A stretch of 64,000 bases of DNA. Origin: UBA1660 sp964462035. Its GTDB lineage: Bacteria > Myxococcota_A > Polyangia > Polyangiales > Houyiibacteriaceae. The position numbers and the translations under genes were made by a program. Numbering within the stretch: position 1 is the first letter of the stretch; every line of letters begins with the position of its first letter. Of the stretch, positions 27,656 to 36,960 are shown one piece after another. The stretch is taken from contig CAYXAP010000012.1 in the NCBI GenBank assembly GCA_964462035.1, positions 1-64,000 of the forward strand, read 5' to 3'. The notes beneath the pieces were generated by a model. That model was given only the letters and a program-made list of their open reading frames with translations. It ran no database searches and was not told where the DNA came from.

Positions 27656-27687
27656 GGTGCATCGACCCCCGAGCCCATCCGAGCTTG

Positions 27688-27719
27688 GGTGCCAACATCG
27701 TTGTCTCGATGGTGCCAAC
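27688..27719. promoter_or_regulatory. Direct repeat GGTGCCAAC in a divergent gap
   Basis: GGTGCCAAC occurs at 27688-27696 and again at 27711-27719, 23 bases apart and followed by CATCG and CGACG. The 81-base gap separates the TPR lipoprotein from the kinase/sigma54-activator gene. It could be a binding site for an unknown regulator of both genes. Confidence 0.35.
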
Positions 27720-27736
27720 GACGTCATCATAGGGCG

Positions 27737-30700
27737 ATGAGCCCCGCGACCCTTTTGGCCGGCCGGTACCGCTACGTCCGCGAGATCGGCCGAGGCGCGA
27801 GCGGTCGGGTGATCGAGGTGGTCGACGAAGCGACGAGCCCTCCGGTCGCGTTGGCCGTCAAGGCCGTCGCCCCTGCGGATGCGGCTCGCTTGGCGCTCGA
27901 GGCCGAGCGTCTCCAGGGCTTGAGCCACCCTCGGCTCGTCGGGGTGCTGGAGCTGCTACGGCTCGAGGAGCCGCTGCCGCCGCCCTTCGGTCTACCGGCG
28001 GGGTCGGCGCTCTTGGTGGAAGAGCTCGCGCCCGGCGCGGTCAGCTCCGACGCGATGCTCGGGCTCGAGGGCGAGGCGCGCATCCACGCCGCGGTCGTCG
28101 CCGCGCACGGCGTAGCCTCGGCGCTGGCGGGCCTCCACGCGGCCGGCCTGGTCCACGGGGACGTGAAGCCTGCCAACGTGCTCGTCGATGGCGAGGACGT
28201 TCGGCTCGTGGACCTCGGCCTCGCCGGCCCGGCCGTCGAGCAAGGGCCCGTGCGCGGCACGCTCGCGTTCCTCGCTCCCGAGGGGCTCCTCGGCACCCGC
28301 TCCGCTGCGACGGACCTCTACGCGCTGGGGATCACGCTGCATCGGTGGCTCGGGGGTGAGCTCCCGGAGCATCCCGCGGGGCCCTTGGTCGCGCTCCCGG
28401 TGCCGGCCGCGTCGGTGATCGCGCGGCTCACGGCTCCGCTTCCGGTGGATCGCCCAGCTTCCGCGCGAGAGGCGATCGGGATCCTCGCCGACCTCGGGCG
28501 GGCCCTGGGTCTGGAGCTGTCCCGGCCGACCCTCGGGTCGACCGGTCCCGAGCGGGCACTTCGCGCGACCACGCTGCCCTTTCGCGCGCCGACGGCCGGG
28601 CTGGTCGACCGGCTCGTCACCCTCCTGGAAGCGGGCGGCGTGGTCCGAGTCGGCGGACCTCGTGCATCGGGCAGGAGTCGACTCGTGCGCGAGGCCGTGG
28701 CGCGCCTCCAACGCCGACGTGCCGCCGGCGGCGGAGCCGTCCCGACCTACCTGCGCGATCCGCGCGGTGAGCCACCCGTGGTCGACGCCGTCGTCCATCT
28801 CACCGAAGACGAGGTCGAGCGTGCCCATCGTTGCGCTCGGAGTGCGCGGATCGCTCGCGTCTCTCAGACGATCGTGGTGGAGACCGAGGGCGAGTCCGAC
28901 CTCGCGATGGGTCCGCTCCCCGACGAGCCCTTCGGCTCGCTCCTCGAGGACCTGCTCGGCCAGACGCCGAGCGCCGCGCAGTTGCGTGCAGCCCGCGACG
29001 CCACCGGCGGGCTCGCCGGGCGTCTGGTGCGGCTCTTCGCGGAGAGCTGGCGCGCCGGAGAGGACCCTGCATCGGCCGAGGTGCTCGGGGCGCGAGCTGC
29101 GGGGGCGACGGCCGAGGGCTGGCTGCCCGACGATGCTCGCGAAGCGGCCCTGCGTCTCGGCCTCGTGGGCGGATCCGCGCCGACGACGGCCCTCGAGCCG
29201 GTCCGGCACGGGGTCGCGTCGCTCGTTCGCCTCGGCGCGGCCACGGTCGATGAGAACGGCCTCGTGCGTCTCCGCGCCGATCACCTGCGGGCCTTCGCGA
29301 ACCATGGAACGGCCAAGCGACGAGCGGCCCTGGCCCGGTCGCTCGAGCCCTTCGATGCCCGCAGCGCCGCGTATCTCACCGCGCATCGTGGGGAGCCCGC
29401 GGCCGAGGCGTTCGCGGCCCTCGCGCGAGACGCGCTCGGTCAGGGTGAGACGGCTGGCGCCGAACGTCTATTGGAGGACGCGCTCCGACTCGGCGTCGAG
29501 TCCGAGCCTTTGGCGACCCTGCTCTTCGAGGCTCGGCTCGCCGCCGGCCGCTACGGCCAGGCGGTGGCCATCGCACCCACCGATGCGCTGGCTGCAGAGG
29601 CCCTGCGACGATCTGGCCAGCTGGATCGAGCGCGCGAGCGACTCGCCCCGCTGGCCGACGACGTCGCGCCGGTCACCCGCGGGTGGCTCGCGCTCTCGGC
29701 CGGTGACGTCGACGCGGCCGCGCGCTTCGCCGAGCTCGATTCGCCCGGCGCCGCCACCCTCGCCGCGTGGGTGGCGCTCTCGGCTGGGGATGCGACTCGG
29801 GCGGCAGACCTCGCTGGCGATGCGCTGGAGGGAACGGCCTCGCCACGAGAGCGTGCCCGCCTGTGGTCGACCCTAGGCGCGGCGAAACACCAGCTCGGTG
29901 AGCGGGCGGCGGCGCGTGACGCCCACCGCCAGTGCCTCGAGCTCGCCCGCGCCCTCGGCGAGCGCCACCTCGAGGCGAGCACCCTCGGGAACCTGGGGGC
30001 GACCCACCTCGAGCTCGGCGAGCTCGGGCCGGCGCTCGACGGTCTCGAGGAGTCCGCGCGGAGGCTCGCCACGCTCGGCCGTGACCGGGACCTGGCGCGG
30101 GCGCTCGCCAACCTCGCGTCGGCTGCGTTGGTCCTCGGTGACGACGAAGCCGCCGAGGGGTGGGTGGACGAAGCCGGCCGGGCGGAGGCACGCGAGCCGG
30201 ACCCGGTGACCGCCCGACACCTGCACGGGCTGCGGGCGGAGATCGCGCTGCGCCGTGGCGACCGCGCGAGCGCTCGGCGCGCCGCGGAGGAGGCCGCCCT
30301 CGACGCGCGTTGGCTGCCGCGGATGGTGGCGCTCCTCGCGCGGCAGGACGACTCGTGGGCCGCTCGCTGGACGGGCGACGACTCCACGTTCGAGGGAGCG
30401 CTCGCCACCGCGCGGGTCGGCGTGGCGACCGGAGACCTCGCAGCGGCCGAGGCGGCGCTCGCCGCGGCGACGCCACTCGACTGGATGCAGTCGCTCGAGC
30501 ATGCGTTCGCGTCGCTGGACCTGGCCGAGGCAGCGCGCGACCACGAGCGCTCACGAGCGGCGGCGGCCCAGGCCCGGGCGCTGCTCGACGCTGGCGCTCG
30601 GACCCTCGACCCCGAGCGGCGTGCCCGGATGCGTCGCTCGCCCCGACACCTGCGGGTGCTCGGCGCGGGCGCGGCCGAGCGTGCTCCGGCTGCCGACGGG

Positions 30701-32164
30701 CGCTGGCGCCGCCTCGGGGCGCTCGCGAAGCGGCTGGGCCGCGAGGAGCAGCCAGGAGCGCTGCGTCAGCTGGTCGTCGAGGCGGCCCTCACGCTCGTGG
30801 ACGCGGAGCGCGCGCTCTTGGTCCGCCGCACGGACGAGGGCGCCCTCGAGGTGGTCGCGCGTGCGGGTGTCGGCGCCGACGACGCGCCCTCCCGTTCGGT
30901 CGTGGGCCGAACCCTCGCGGGCCGCGCGCCAGTGGTGTCCGTGGACGCGCTGGCGGACGAGGCGCTCGATCAGGTCGCGAGTGTCCATGCTTTGGCCCTC
31001 CGTTCCGTGCTCTGCGTCCCACTTCGGGACCGGGCAGAGGTGCTCTACATGGACGACCGGATGCGCACCGGTGTCTTCGACGCGGACGATCGCCGCCTCC
31101 TCCTCGACCTCGCCGACCTCGCCGCGATCGCGCTCGTCGGCGCCGAGCGGCTCGCCCGCGAGCAGGATGCCCGCGAACGCTTGGCGCGCGCCAACCGCAG
31201 GCTCGAGCAGCGAGTGCGCTCTCAGGAGCGCGAGCTGGCACAACTGAGGCCCGCTCGAGAGGACACGATCGTGGCCCGCAGCCCCGGCATGCGCGCGGCG
31301 CTCGAGCTCGCGATGCGGGTGGCGGACGCGGATGTCCCCGTGCTCCTGACCGGCGAGAGCGGCACGGGGAAGGAGCTCCTCGCCCGAGCCATCCACGACC
31401 GCGGTCCGCGGGCCAGCGCGCCCTTCGTCGCCGAGAGCTGCGCTGCGCTGCCGGACGCGCTGGTGGAGAGCCTCCTATTCGGCCACGTGCGCGGCGCGTT
31501 CACCGGCGCCAGCGAAGCTCGCGCCGGGCTCTTTCGGGCCGCCGACGGCGGAACGCTCTTCCTGGACGAGATCGGCGAGATGAGCCCCGCCATGCAGGCG
31601 AAGATCCTACGGGTGCTGCAGGAGGGCGAAGTCCGGCCGGTGGGCGGTACGGAGGCGTTCTCGGTGGACGTCCGGCTCGTGAGCGCGACCCATCGGCCAC
31701 TCGAGCGCTGGGTCGCGGAGGGGCGATTCCGGGAGGACCTCTTCTATCGGATCGCGGTGATGCGCATCGAGCTGCCACCGCTCCGGGAGCGGACGGCCGA
31801 CATCCCACCGCTGGTCCGGCGCTTCCTGGCGCGCCACGGATCCGGACCGACGGCGGTGTCGGAGGAGGCGATGGAGGCGCTCCTCGCCCACCCATGGCCG
31901 GGGAACGTCCGGGAGCTGGAGAACGAGGTCCGCCGAGCGCTGCTCGACGATCCCGCGGAGGTGGAGCTCATCCATCTCTCCGACGCGGTGCGGGGAGCGT
32001 CAGGCGATCCGCTGGACCTGAAGGCTCAGATCGCAGGACTCGAGGAGCGCCTGATCCGCGAAGCGCTGGCTCGCACGGAGGGCAATCGGACCCAGGCCGC
32101 GCAGCTCCTGGGAGTGAGTCGCTACGGGCTGCAGAAGATGCTCAAGCGGCTCGCGATCGACTGA
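27737..32164 (+). CDS. Kinase-TPR-GAF-sigma54 activator fusion regulator
   Basis: The ATG at 27737 gives a 1475-residue multidomain protein. Residues of about 9-275 are a Ser/Thr kinase domain (VHGDVKPANVLVD as catalytic loop, with DLG in place of DFG). Residues of about 290-540 hold a P-loop-like region with a degenerate GRSR motif, and about 600-960 hold TPR-like helices. A GAF domain (about 1009-1134), a short coiled coil, an AAA+ sigma54-interaction domain (Walker A GESGTGKE near 1206, GAFTGA at 1253-1258) and a Fis-type HTH (about 1431-1475) follow. Such fusions are typical of myxobacteria and activate sigma54 promoters in response to a ligand or protein partner. The degenerate kinase may be a pseudokinase. 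Confidence 0.9.
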   Translation: MSPATLLAGRYRYVREIGRGASGRVIEVVDEATSPPVALAVKAVAPADAARLALEAERLQGLSHPRLVGVLELLRLEEPLPPPFGLPAGSALLVEELAPGAVSSDAMLGLEGEARIHAAVVAAHGVASALAGLHAAGLVHGDVKPANVLVDGEDVRLVDLGLAGPAVEQGPVRGTLAFLAPEGLLGTRSAATDLYALGITLHRWLGGELPEHPAGPLVALPVPAASVIARLTAPLPVDRPASAREAIGILADLGRALGLELSRPTLGSTGPERALRATTLPFRAPTAGLVDRLVTLLEAGGVVRVGGPRASGRSRLVREAVARLQRRRAAGGGAVPTYLRDPRGEPPVVDAVVHLTEDEVERAHRCARSARIARVSQTIVVETEGESDLAMGPLPDEPFGSLLEDLLGQTPSAAQLRAARDATGGLAGRLVRLFAESWRAGEDPASAEVLGARAAGATAEGWLPDDAREAALRLGLVGGSAPTTALEPVRHGVASLVRLGAATVDENGLVRLRADHLRAFANHGTAKRRAALARSLEPFDARSAAYLTAHRGEPAAEAFAALARDALGQGETAGAERLLEDALRLGVESEPLATLLFEARLAAGRYGQAVAIAPTDALAAEALRRSGQLDRARERLAPLADDVAPVTRGWLALSAGDVDAAARFAELDSPGAATLAAWVALSAGDATRAADLAGDALEGTASPRERARLWSTLGAAKHQLGERAAARDAHRQCLELARALGERHLEASTLGNLGATHLELGELGPALDGLEESARRLATLGRDRDLARALANLASAALVLGDDEAAEGWVDEAGRAEAREPDPVTARHLHGLRAEIALRRGDRASARRAAEEAALDARWLPRMVALLARQDDSWAARWTGDDSTFEGALATARVGVATGDLAAAEAALAAATPLDWMQSLEHAFASLDLAEAARDHERSRAAAAQARALLDAGARTLDPERRARMRRSPRHLRVLGAGAAERAPAADGRWRRLGALAKRLGREEQPGALRQLVVEAALTLVDAERALLVRRTDEGALEVVARAGVGADDAPSRSVVGRTLAGRAPVVSVDALADEALDQVASVHALALRSVLCVPLRDRAEVLYMDDRMRTGVFDADDRRLLLDLADLAAIALVGAERLAREQDARERLARANRRLEQRVRSQERELAQLRPAREDTIVARSPGMRAALELAMRVADADVPVLLTGESGTGKELLARAIHDRGPRASAPFVAESCAALPDALVESLLFGHVRGAFTGASEARAGLFRAADGGTLFLDEIGEMSPAMQAKILRVLQEGEVRPVGGTEAFSVDVRLVSATHRPLERWVAEGRFREDLFYRIAVMRIELPPLRERTADIPPLVRRFLARHGSGPTAVSEEAMEALLAHPWPGNVRELENEVRRALLDDPAEVELIHLSDAVRGASGDPLDLKAQIAGLEERLIREALARTEGNRTQAAQLLGVSRYGLQKMLKRLAID

Positions 32165-32213
32165 GCGCCGCTCGACCCTTGTGGCGAAGGGCGGCTTCTG
32201 CGACACACGAGGC

Positions 32214-32702
32214 GTGAAGGAAAAGCACGTCGCGATTCGCATCCAGCAATGCCTCGCTCTCGCCGAGGCGTCCAACTGTCCCCGACGGAAGTTCGGAGCG
32301 CTCCTCCTGGACCCCGAGCGCAACGTGATCCTCATGGACGGATACAACGGCGGTCCGCGCGGCGGCGGCCATCTGTGCGGCGGTGACGAGTGCCTCCGAG
32401 ACACGCAGAAGGTCCAGTCCGGCACCCGAATGGAGATCGGCTGTCACCACGCCGAGATGAACGTCGTCTGCAACGCCGCGGCGAGCGGCGTCGCGTGCCG
32501 GGGCGCTTGGCTCATCGTCACCGGTGAGCCGTGCATCTTGTGCGCGAAGCTCATCCACCACGCGGGCATCACGCGGGTGCTCGTCGTGGAAGGGGGCTAC
32601 CTGGGCGCCAATGGCGTCCAATACCTGCGCGACCACGGTGTCGAGGTCGTGGGCGTGGAAGGGCCGCAGGACCCACGGATCGCCGAGGCGAGTCGAGGGT
32701 GA
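32214..32702 (+). CDS. Zinc-dependent cytidine/dCMP deaminase family protein
   Basis: The 162-residue protein (GTG at 32214; GTG at 32181 is an alternative) has the deaminase zinc site HHAEMNVV with the catalytic Glu, and PCILCAKL with the two Cys ligands. An extra Cys/His cluster around CGGDECLRDTQ is typical of dCMP deaminases and ComEB-like proteins. It probably deaminates dCMP to dUMP in thymidylate supply, but related enzymes act on other cytidines. It starts 49 bases after the large regulator and its stop overlaps the thiL start (GTGA), so the two are coupled. Confidence 0.88.
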   Translation: MKEKHVAIRIQQCLALAEASNCPRRKFGALLLDPERNVILMDGYNGGPRGGGHLCGGDECLRDTQKVQSGTRMEIGCHHAEMNVVCNAAASGVACRGAWLIVTGEPCILCAKLIHHAGITRVLVVEGGYLGANGVQYLRDHGVEVVGVEGPQDPRIAEASRG

Positions 32703-33646
32703 GCGAGCGCTCCGGGGAGCACGCCCGGATCGCGCGTCTGCTCGAGCGGCTCCAGTCGGGCCAGGATCGCCTCCTGGTGCCCAACGGCGATGACGCGGCG
32801 GTGTTCGCACCTTCGGGTGAGCCGCTGGTGGCGACGGTGGACGTGTCGGTCGAGGGAGTCCACTTCCGCCGGTCCTTTGCATCGCTCGATGTGCTCGCTC
32901 GCCGCGCGGTGATGGGCGCGGCCAGTGACCTGGCGGCCATGGGCGCGCGCCCGAGCGGCCTGCTGATCGCCTTGGTCCTGCCCGCGGCGATGAGCGACGA
33001 CGAGGTCGAGCTGCTCATGGCCGGGATCCAATGCGCGGCGGTCGAGCTCGACGCAGTGGTCGCGGGCGGCAACCTCAGCGCGGGCGACCAGCTGAGCATC
33101 ACCACCACCGCGCTCGGTCGTCTGGCGGGGCCGCCGCTCACTCGTGGCGGTGCGCGCGTGGGAGACGGAGTCTTCGTGACCGCGCCGCCGGGCCACGCCG
33201 CGCTCGGGCTCGAATCGCTGCTCCGCGCAGAGGCGCCGGACGGCATCGCGCGCTACCGCGAGGCGTGGCTCGCGCCCACCGCCGCGATCGAGGCCGGCCT
33301 GGCGCTCGCTGGCCGCGCGCACGCGTGCATCGACGTGAGCGATGGGCTGCTGCAGGACCTCGGTCACGTGTGTCGAGCGTCGGGCTGTGGTGCGACCATC
33401 GAGCTGCCGCCCGATGAGGAATTCGATCGGGTCGCCGCGGCTCTCGAGGTGGATCCGGCGCCGCTCCGGCTCGGCGGTGGCGAGTCGTACGGGCTGCTCT
33501 ACACCGCGACCGACGCGTGCGGACTGGACGCGATCCGCGTGGGCACGATCGACGCGGAGCCTGGCCTCCGTTCGAGTGACCATGGCGACGTCGGAGAGCA
33601 CGTCGGCGTGAAGGGCTTCGACCACTTCGGAGGACGACATGAGTGA
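32699..33646 (+). CDS. thiL: Thiamine-monophosphate kinase
   Basis: ThiL phosphorylates thiamine monophosphate to thiamine pyrophosphate. The GTG start at 32699 overlaps the deaminase stop by four bases. The 315-residue protein has the family's PNGDDAAVF at about residue 28, TVDVSVEGVHFR, and a middle glycine-rich region. Residues of about 215-222 read ACIDVSDG (the nucleotide-binding DISDGL-type motif), and the C-terminus is GVKGFDHF. Although other thiamine genes are missing from the window, ThiL is commonly encoded apart from them. The GNAT gene downstream overlaps by eight bases. Confidence 0.93.
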   Translation: MSERSGEHARIARLLERLQSGQDRLLVPNGDDAAVFAPSGEPLVATVDVSVEGVHFRRSFASLDVLARRAVMGAASDLAAMGARPSGLLIALVLPAAMSDDEVELLMAGIQCAAVELDAVVAGGNLSAGDQLSITTTALGRLAGPPLTRGGARVGDGVFVTAPPGHAALGLESLLRAEAPDGIARYREAWLAPTAAIEAGLALAGRAHACIDVSDGLLQDLGHVCRASGCGATIELPPDEEFDRVAAALEVDPAPLRLGGGESYGLLYTATDACGLDAIRVGTIDAEPGLRSSDHGDVGEHVGVKGFDHFGGRHE

Positions 33647-34331
33647 CGACTGGCTCGAGCACGCGAGCGAGGGACCGCCGTGGCGTGCGCCCGTACCGTT
33701 GCCGACGCTGGTCACGACCGCTCGCACTGTCGTCCGTCGGTGGACGACGGCCGACGCGGCCGACCTCTTCGAGACCATCGAGCGCTCTCGCGACACGATC
33801 CTTCCGTGGATGCTGTGGTCGGCGACGGACCATCTACGCCTCGAGCACACGATCCACTACATCGAGCGCTTTCGCCGCGCGGCGGCGGGCCAAGGGTGCA
33901 CGGACTTCCCCATGGGGATCTTCGATCGGGACACCGGGGCGGTGCTCGGCGGGACGGGGCTGCACGACGTCAACGGATTCACGCGCACCGCCGAGGTCGG
34001 CTGGTGGTTGCGCCCCGAGAGTCGTGGGCAGGGCCTCTGTCGCGAAGCCATCGGCGGTCTGATGGGTCAGGCGCTTCGGCCGACGGGGGAGGGGGGCTGG
34101 GGACTCCATCGGGTCTTCGCGATGGTCGCCGTTCGGAACGAGCCGTCGAGGCGGGTCTGCGAGCGGCTCGGGCTCCGCCTCGAGGGGCGCTACCGGAAGG
34201 AGCGCTACCTCGGTCACCCGAAGGCGGATCCGCCGGGCTGGATCGACACGTTGCGCTACGCGGTGCTGGCCGAAGAGTGGGATCACGACACTGGGAGAGC
34301 ATCGTGTGAACCGTGGCCGCACGACCTTTGA
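33639..34331 (+). CDS. GNAT-family N-acetyltransferase (RimJ/RimL type)
   Basis: The 230-residue protein is an acetyl-CoA-dependent GNAT enzyme of the RimJ/RimL ribosomal-protein-alanine type. The acetyl-CoA pyrophosphate-binding loop is RPESRGQGLCREAI (about residues 125-138), and the characteristic RNEPSRRVCERLGLRLEGRYR follows. The N-terminal half has TILPWMLWSATDH, as in other RimJ-like proteins. The start overlaps thiL by eight bases, so translation is coupled. The substrate is not known; an N-terminal amine of a protein is likely, but small molecules are possible. It converges with the histidine kinase gene. Confidence 0.87.
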   Translation: MSDDWLEHASEGPPWRAPVPLPTLVTTARTVVRRWTTADAADLFETIERSRDTILPWMLWSATDHLRLEHTIHYIERFRRAAAGQGCTDFPMGIFDRDTGAVLGGTGLHDVNGFTRTAEVGWWLRPESRGQGLCREAIGGLMGQALRPTGEGGWGLHRVFAMVAVRNEPSRRVCERLGLRLEGRYRKERYLGHPKADPPGWIDTLRYAVLAEEWDHDTGRASCEPWPHDL

Positions 34332-34359
34332 GTCGGGCGCGATTCGATGACTGAACGAG

Positions 34360-35766
34360 TCAGTCTTCAGCTTCGGGAATGGTCACCGTGAAGGTGGTCC
34401 CATGGCCGGGCTTGCTGTCGACCGAGACCGAGCCGCCGTGCGCATCGACCAAGCGCTTGACGATACTCAGGCCGAGGCCCGTGCCGCCGTGCTCGCGCGT
34501 GGAGCTGCCGTCGACCTGGTAGAAGGCGTCGAAGATCCGCTCGAGCTCGGCCGAGGGCATCCCGATGCCTGTGTCGCTGATCCGGAACGCGACCGCCTCG
34601 CGGGTGCTCCCCATCAGGACAGCGCCGAAATCGCCGCCGTCGTCTTCCCATTCCGTCGCTTCGGCGACCATGTGGACCGTTCCGCCTTCCGGGGTGAACT
34701 TGATGGCGTTCTCCGCGAGGTTGGAGAGGATCTGCTTGAGGCGTAGCGGGTCGGCCTCGAGCGACGGGAGCTCGCCTCGGACCTCGACGACGAGGTCGAT
34801 GCCTTTCTTGTGTGCGTGGGGCGCGAAGGTGCGCTCGAGGTCCTCGACGAGACCACCGGCGTCGACCGGCTGGGGCGCCAATCGCATCACGCCCTGCTCG
34901 AGCTTCGAGAGATCGAGCAGGCTGGAGATCAATCCGAGCAACTGGTTGCCTTTTTGGTGGATCGTGCCGATGAACTCACGCTGTTCATCGTTGAGCTCTC
35001 CGGCAATGTTCGCCTCGAGCATCTCGGAGTAACCGATGATCGACGTCAGCGGCGTGCGGAGCTCGTGGCTGACCGTCGCCAGGAAGTTCGACTTGAGCTG
35101 GTCGAGCTCCTTGAGTCGGTCGTAGGCCCCCTGGAGTTTGGCCGTCTTCTCCGCGAGCTCGCGGTAGCTCTCGCGGACGGAGGCGACGTGCATCTCGCTG
35201 GTGAGGTGCGCGCGATGGCTCGAGAAGAGCAGCAAGTCGATCACGCTGCGGAGATGGTCGGTGATGCGCTCGGCCGTGGCTGCGCGGACTCGCGGCATCT
35301 TCATCAGCAGGTCTCGCAGCTTCATCCGGTCGATGGAGCGATCGAGACGCACGAGCGCCTTCGGCACCTGCTCGAGCTCGGCCGGCACGAAGGGGCCGAT
35401 GACGAAGCGGCCCACGCCCCGGCCCTGATAGGTGATGGGGACGACGTCATAGACGGCGCCGGTCATCGTCTCGTGGCGTTCGACGGTGTCGCCGGTGGGG
35501 GCCAGCCGCTTCACCGCGTCGACCGTGTCACCGACGAGCGAGCTCCCGGCCTTGAACTCCTGGAGGTATTGGTAGAGCTCGACCGGCTCGCTGACGCTGG
35601 CAAGCAGCTTCCCGGACCCGCCGTAGATGCGGACGGAGAGGTTGAAGAGGTCGAAAAAGGAGCGGCAGATCTCCCGCAATGCGTCGCGGTCGACGACGTC
35701 TTGGAGATTCGCGATGTCGCCGAGCGCGATGTCGACGCTCTTGGCCGTGGCGGCGCCTTCGTTCAT
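34360..35766 (-). CDS. PocR-domain sensor histidine kinase
   Basis: The 468-residue protein has an N-terminal region of about residues 15-180 that resembles the PocR sensory domain (LQDVVDRDALREICRSFFDLFN, then LVGDTVDAV and GVGRFVIGPFVP). A helical coiled coil links it to the HisKA domain with the phospho-accepting His234 in VSHELRTPL. The HATPase domain shows N (NLAENAIKFTPEGG), G1 (DTGIGM) and G2 (HGGTGLGLSIV) boxes. There are no membrane helices, so it is cytoplasmic and could sense an internal ligand. Its ATG overlaps the stop of the MglA-like gene (ATGA). No response regulator is adjacent. Confidence 0.9.
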   Translation of the reverse strand: MNEGAATAKSVDIALGDIANLQDVVDRDALREICRSFFDLFNLSVRIYGGSGKLLASVSEPVELYQYLQEFKAGSSLVGDTVDAVKRLAPTGDTVERHETMTGAVYDVVPITYQGRGVGRFVIGPFVPAELEQVPKALVRLDRSIDRMKLRDLLMKMPRVRAATAERITDHLRSVIDLLLFSSHRAHLTSEMHVASVRESYRELAEKTAKLQGAYDRLKELDQLKSNFLATVSHELRTPLTSIIGYSEMLEANIAGELNDEQREFIGTIHQKGNQLLGLISSLLDLSKLEQGVMRLAPQPVDAGGLVEDLERTFAPHAHKKGIDLVVEVRGELPSLEADPLRLKQILSNLAENAIKFTPEGGTVHMVAEATEWEDDGGDFGAVLMGSTREAVAFRISDTGIGMPSAELERIFDAFYQVDGSSTREHGGTGLGLSIVKRLVDAHGGSVSVDSKPGHGTTFTVTIPEAED

Positions 35767-36431
35767 TCGGCGGCCCTCCCGATCCCGAGCCGCTCGCGAA
35801 CCGTCTCGAGGAACTCGTCGGGGTGCAGCCCGAACTTGTCGTGCATTCCGTGCACCGACTCCAGGTGGCGCCAGGTGAGCTCGGTCAGCCCGATGAAGGT
35901 CTCGATGACCCCGACGCCGCGGGTCGCGATGGCTTTGAACACCGGCTCGCGGCCGCGCGTGGCAAGTCGGTCGATCTCCTCGTCCGTACGGATGGCCGGG
36001 AGGTCACGCTTGTTGAACTGCACGACGACCGGGTGGGTGTCCGGGTCGATGCCGTTCTCCTGCAGGTTCTTCCGCATGTTGAGGAAGGCCTGCTGGTTGG
36101 CCTTGGTCTCCGACCTCTGCGAGTCGGCGATGAACGCCGTCCCATCGGCTCCCTGGAGCACGAGTCGCCGGGTGGCGTTGTGCATCACCTGGCCGGGTAC
36201 GGTGAAGAGCTTGAACCGGACCTGGAGGTTCTGGCCGCCGGCGAAGGTCAGCGGGAGCAGGTCGAAGAAGAGCGTCCGGTCGTCGCGGGTCTCGAGGGTC
36301 ATCAGCCGACCCGCGGTGTCGCTCGTCACGAGCTGGTGGATCGCTTGGAGGTTCGTCGTCTTCCCGCTCAACGCCGGGCCGTAGTAGACGAGCTTCACGG
36401 TGATCTCCCGGGCGTGGAAGTCGACCTGCAC
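35763..36431 (-). CDS. MglA-like small Ras-type GTPase
   Basis: MglA-type GTPases set cell polarity and drive gliding and pilus switching in myxobacteria. The 222-residue protein starts at GTG 36431 and has the P-loop GPALSGKTTN (18-27), the switch-II-like TVPGQVMHNATRR and the guanine motif QFNKRDL. The TVPGQ pattern and the aligned KLVYYGPA start are MglA hallmarks. The C-terminal ~40 residues are divergent, so this is probably a paralogue, not the main MglA. No mglB is adjacent. Translational overlap with a PocR-type histidine kinase suggests it is part of a signalling module. Confidence 0.9.
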   Translation of the reverse strand: MQVDFHAREITVKLVYYGPALSGKTTNLQAIHQLVTSDTAGRLMTLETRDDRTLFFDLLPLTFAGGQNLQVRFKLFTVPGQVMHNATRRLVLQGADGTAFIADSQRSETKANQQAFLNMRKNLQENGIDPDTHPVVVQFNKRDLPAIRTDEEIDRLATRGREPVFKAIATRGVGVIETFIGLTELTWRHLESVHGMHDKFGLHPDEFLETVRERLGIGRAAE

Positions 36432-36449
36432 CGCCGCAGCCTACCAGGG

Positions 36450-36788
36450 TCAGTGCCCGCGGATCATCCACATCGTGGTCAGCAAGATCGCCAGGAAGAC
36501 CACGACCGACACCCAGAAGAGCCGCCGACGCGGTTCCTCCGGTGGATCCACTCGCTGGGCCTGCAGCGTGGCCAGAGCGCGAGCGACGATCTGGTCGATC
36601 CGTCGTTTGGCTTCGTCCGCCCGCCCTTCGTCGGTCTCCTGGACCGCACGGTAGCGGGCGCCGGCCTCGTCGAGTCGTCCCACGGCATCGCAGAGGGCGA
36701 TGAAGCGCTTGTGGGCGCCATCGTCGTCCCAGCTCTCCTCCACGAGGGCCCAGGCCTCCTCGAGGCTCTCGTCGGCGACCGAGCTCAC
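36450..36788 (-). CDS. Small helical protein with C-terminal membrane anchor
   Basis: The GTG at 36788 gives a 112-residue protein. The first ~85 residues are helical and rich in Ala, Glu and Arg, with a TPR-like pattern (ALVEESWDDDGAHKRFIALC and ARYRAVQETD). A single hydrophobic helix (RLFWVSVVVFLAILLTTMWM) ends the protein, so it is tail-anchored with its helical domain in the cytoplasm. It lies 18 bases before the MglA-like gene on the same strand and could be part of that module as a membrane anchor. No family was recognised. Confidence 0.6.
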   Translation of the reverse strand: MSSVADESLEEAWALVEESWDDDGAHKRFIALCDAVGRLDEAGARYRAVQETDEGRADEAKRRIDQIVARALATLQAQRVDPPEEPRRRLFWVSVVVFLAILLTTMWMIRGH

Positions 36789-36936
36789 CCATCGAAGCTG
36801 GCAGAGCCGCTCACAGTCGTCCAGTCCGCGATCTGCTCGCCGAGGCCGTTGGCCGAGTCTGACGGCTGATTCGTCGCGAAATAGACAGTTTAGGCATCGA
36901 TGATACCGTGCAACAGACTTCAGTGGCACTCCCTGA

Positions 36937-36954
36937 GGGATCACGGTTGATCCC
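36937..36954. repeat. Inverted repeat GGGATCA-4-TGATCCC
   Basis: A perfect 7-bp stem with loop CGGT. It is the first of two neighbouring hairpins in the gap between the MglA module and mraZ. It is either an operator or an RNA hairpin. Confidence 0.5.
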
Positions 36955-36960
36955 TTGCGT

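Noticed and set aside
27656..27736. Sigma54 promoter (TGGCAC) for the TPR lipoprotein
   Set aside because: TGGCAC occurs twice on the minus strand but no GC-type -12 element follows at the required distance.
32650..32720. Thiamine pyrophosphate riboswitch before thiL
   Set aside because: thiL starts inside the deaminase stop codon, leaving no leader, and no conserved THI box was seen.
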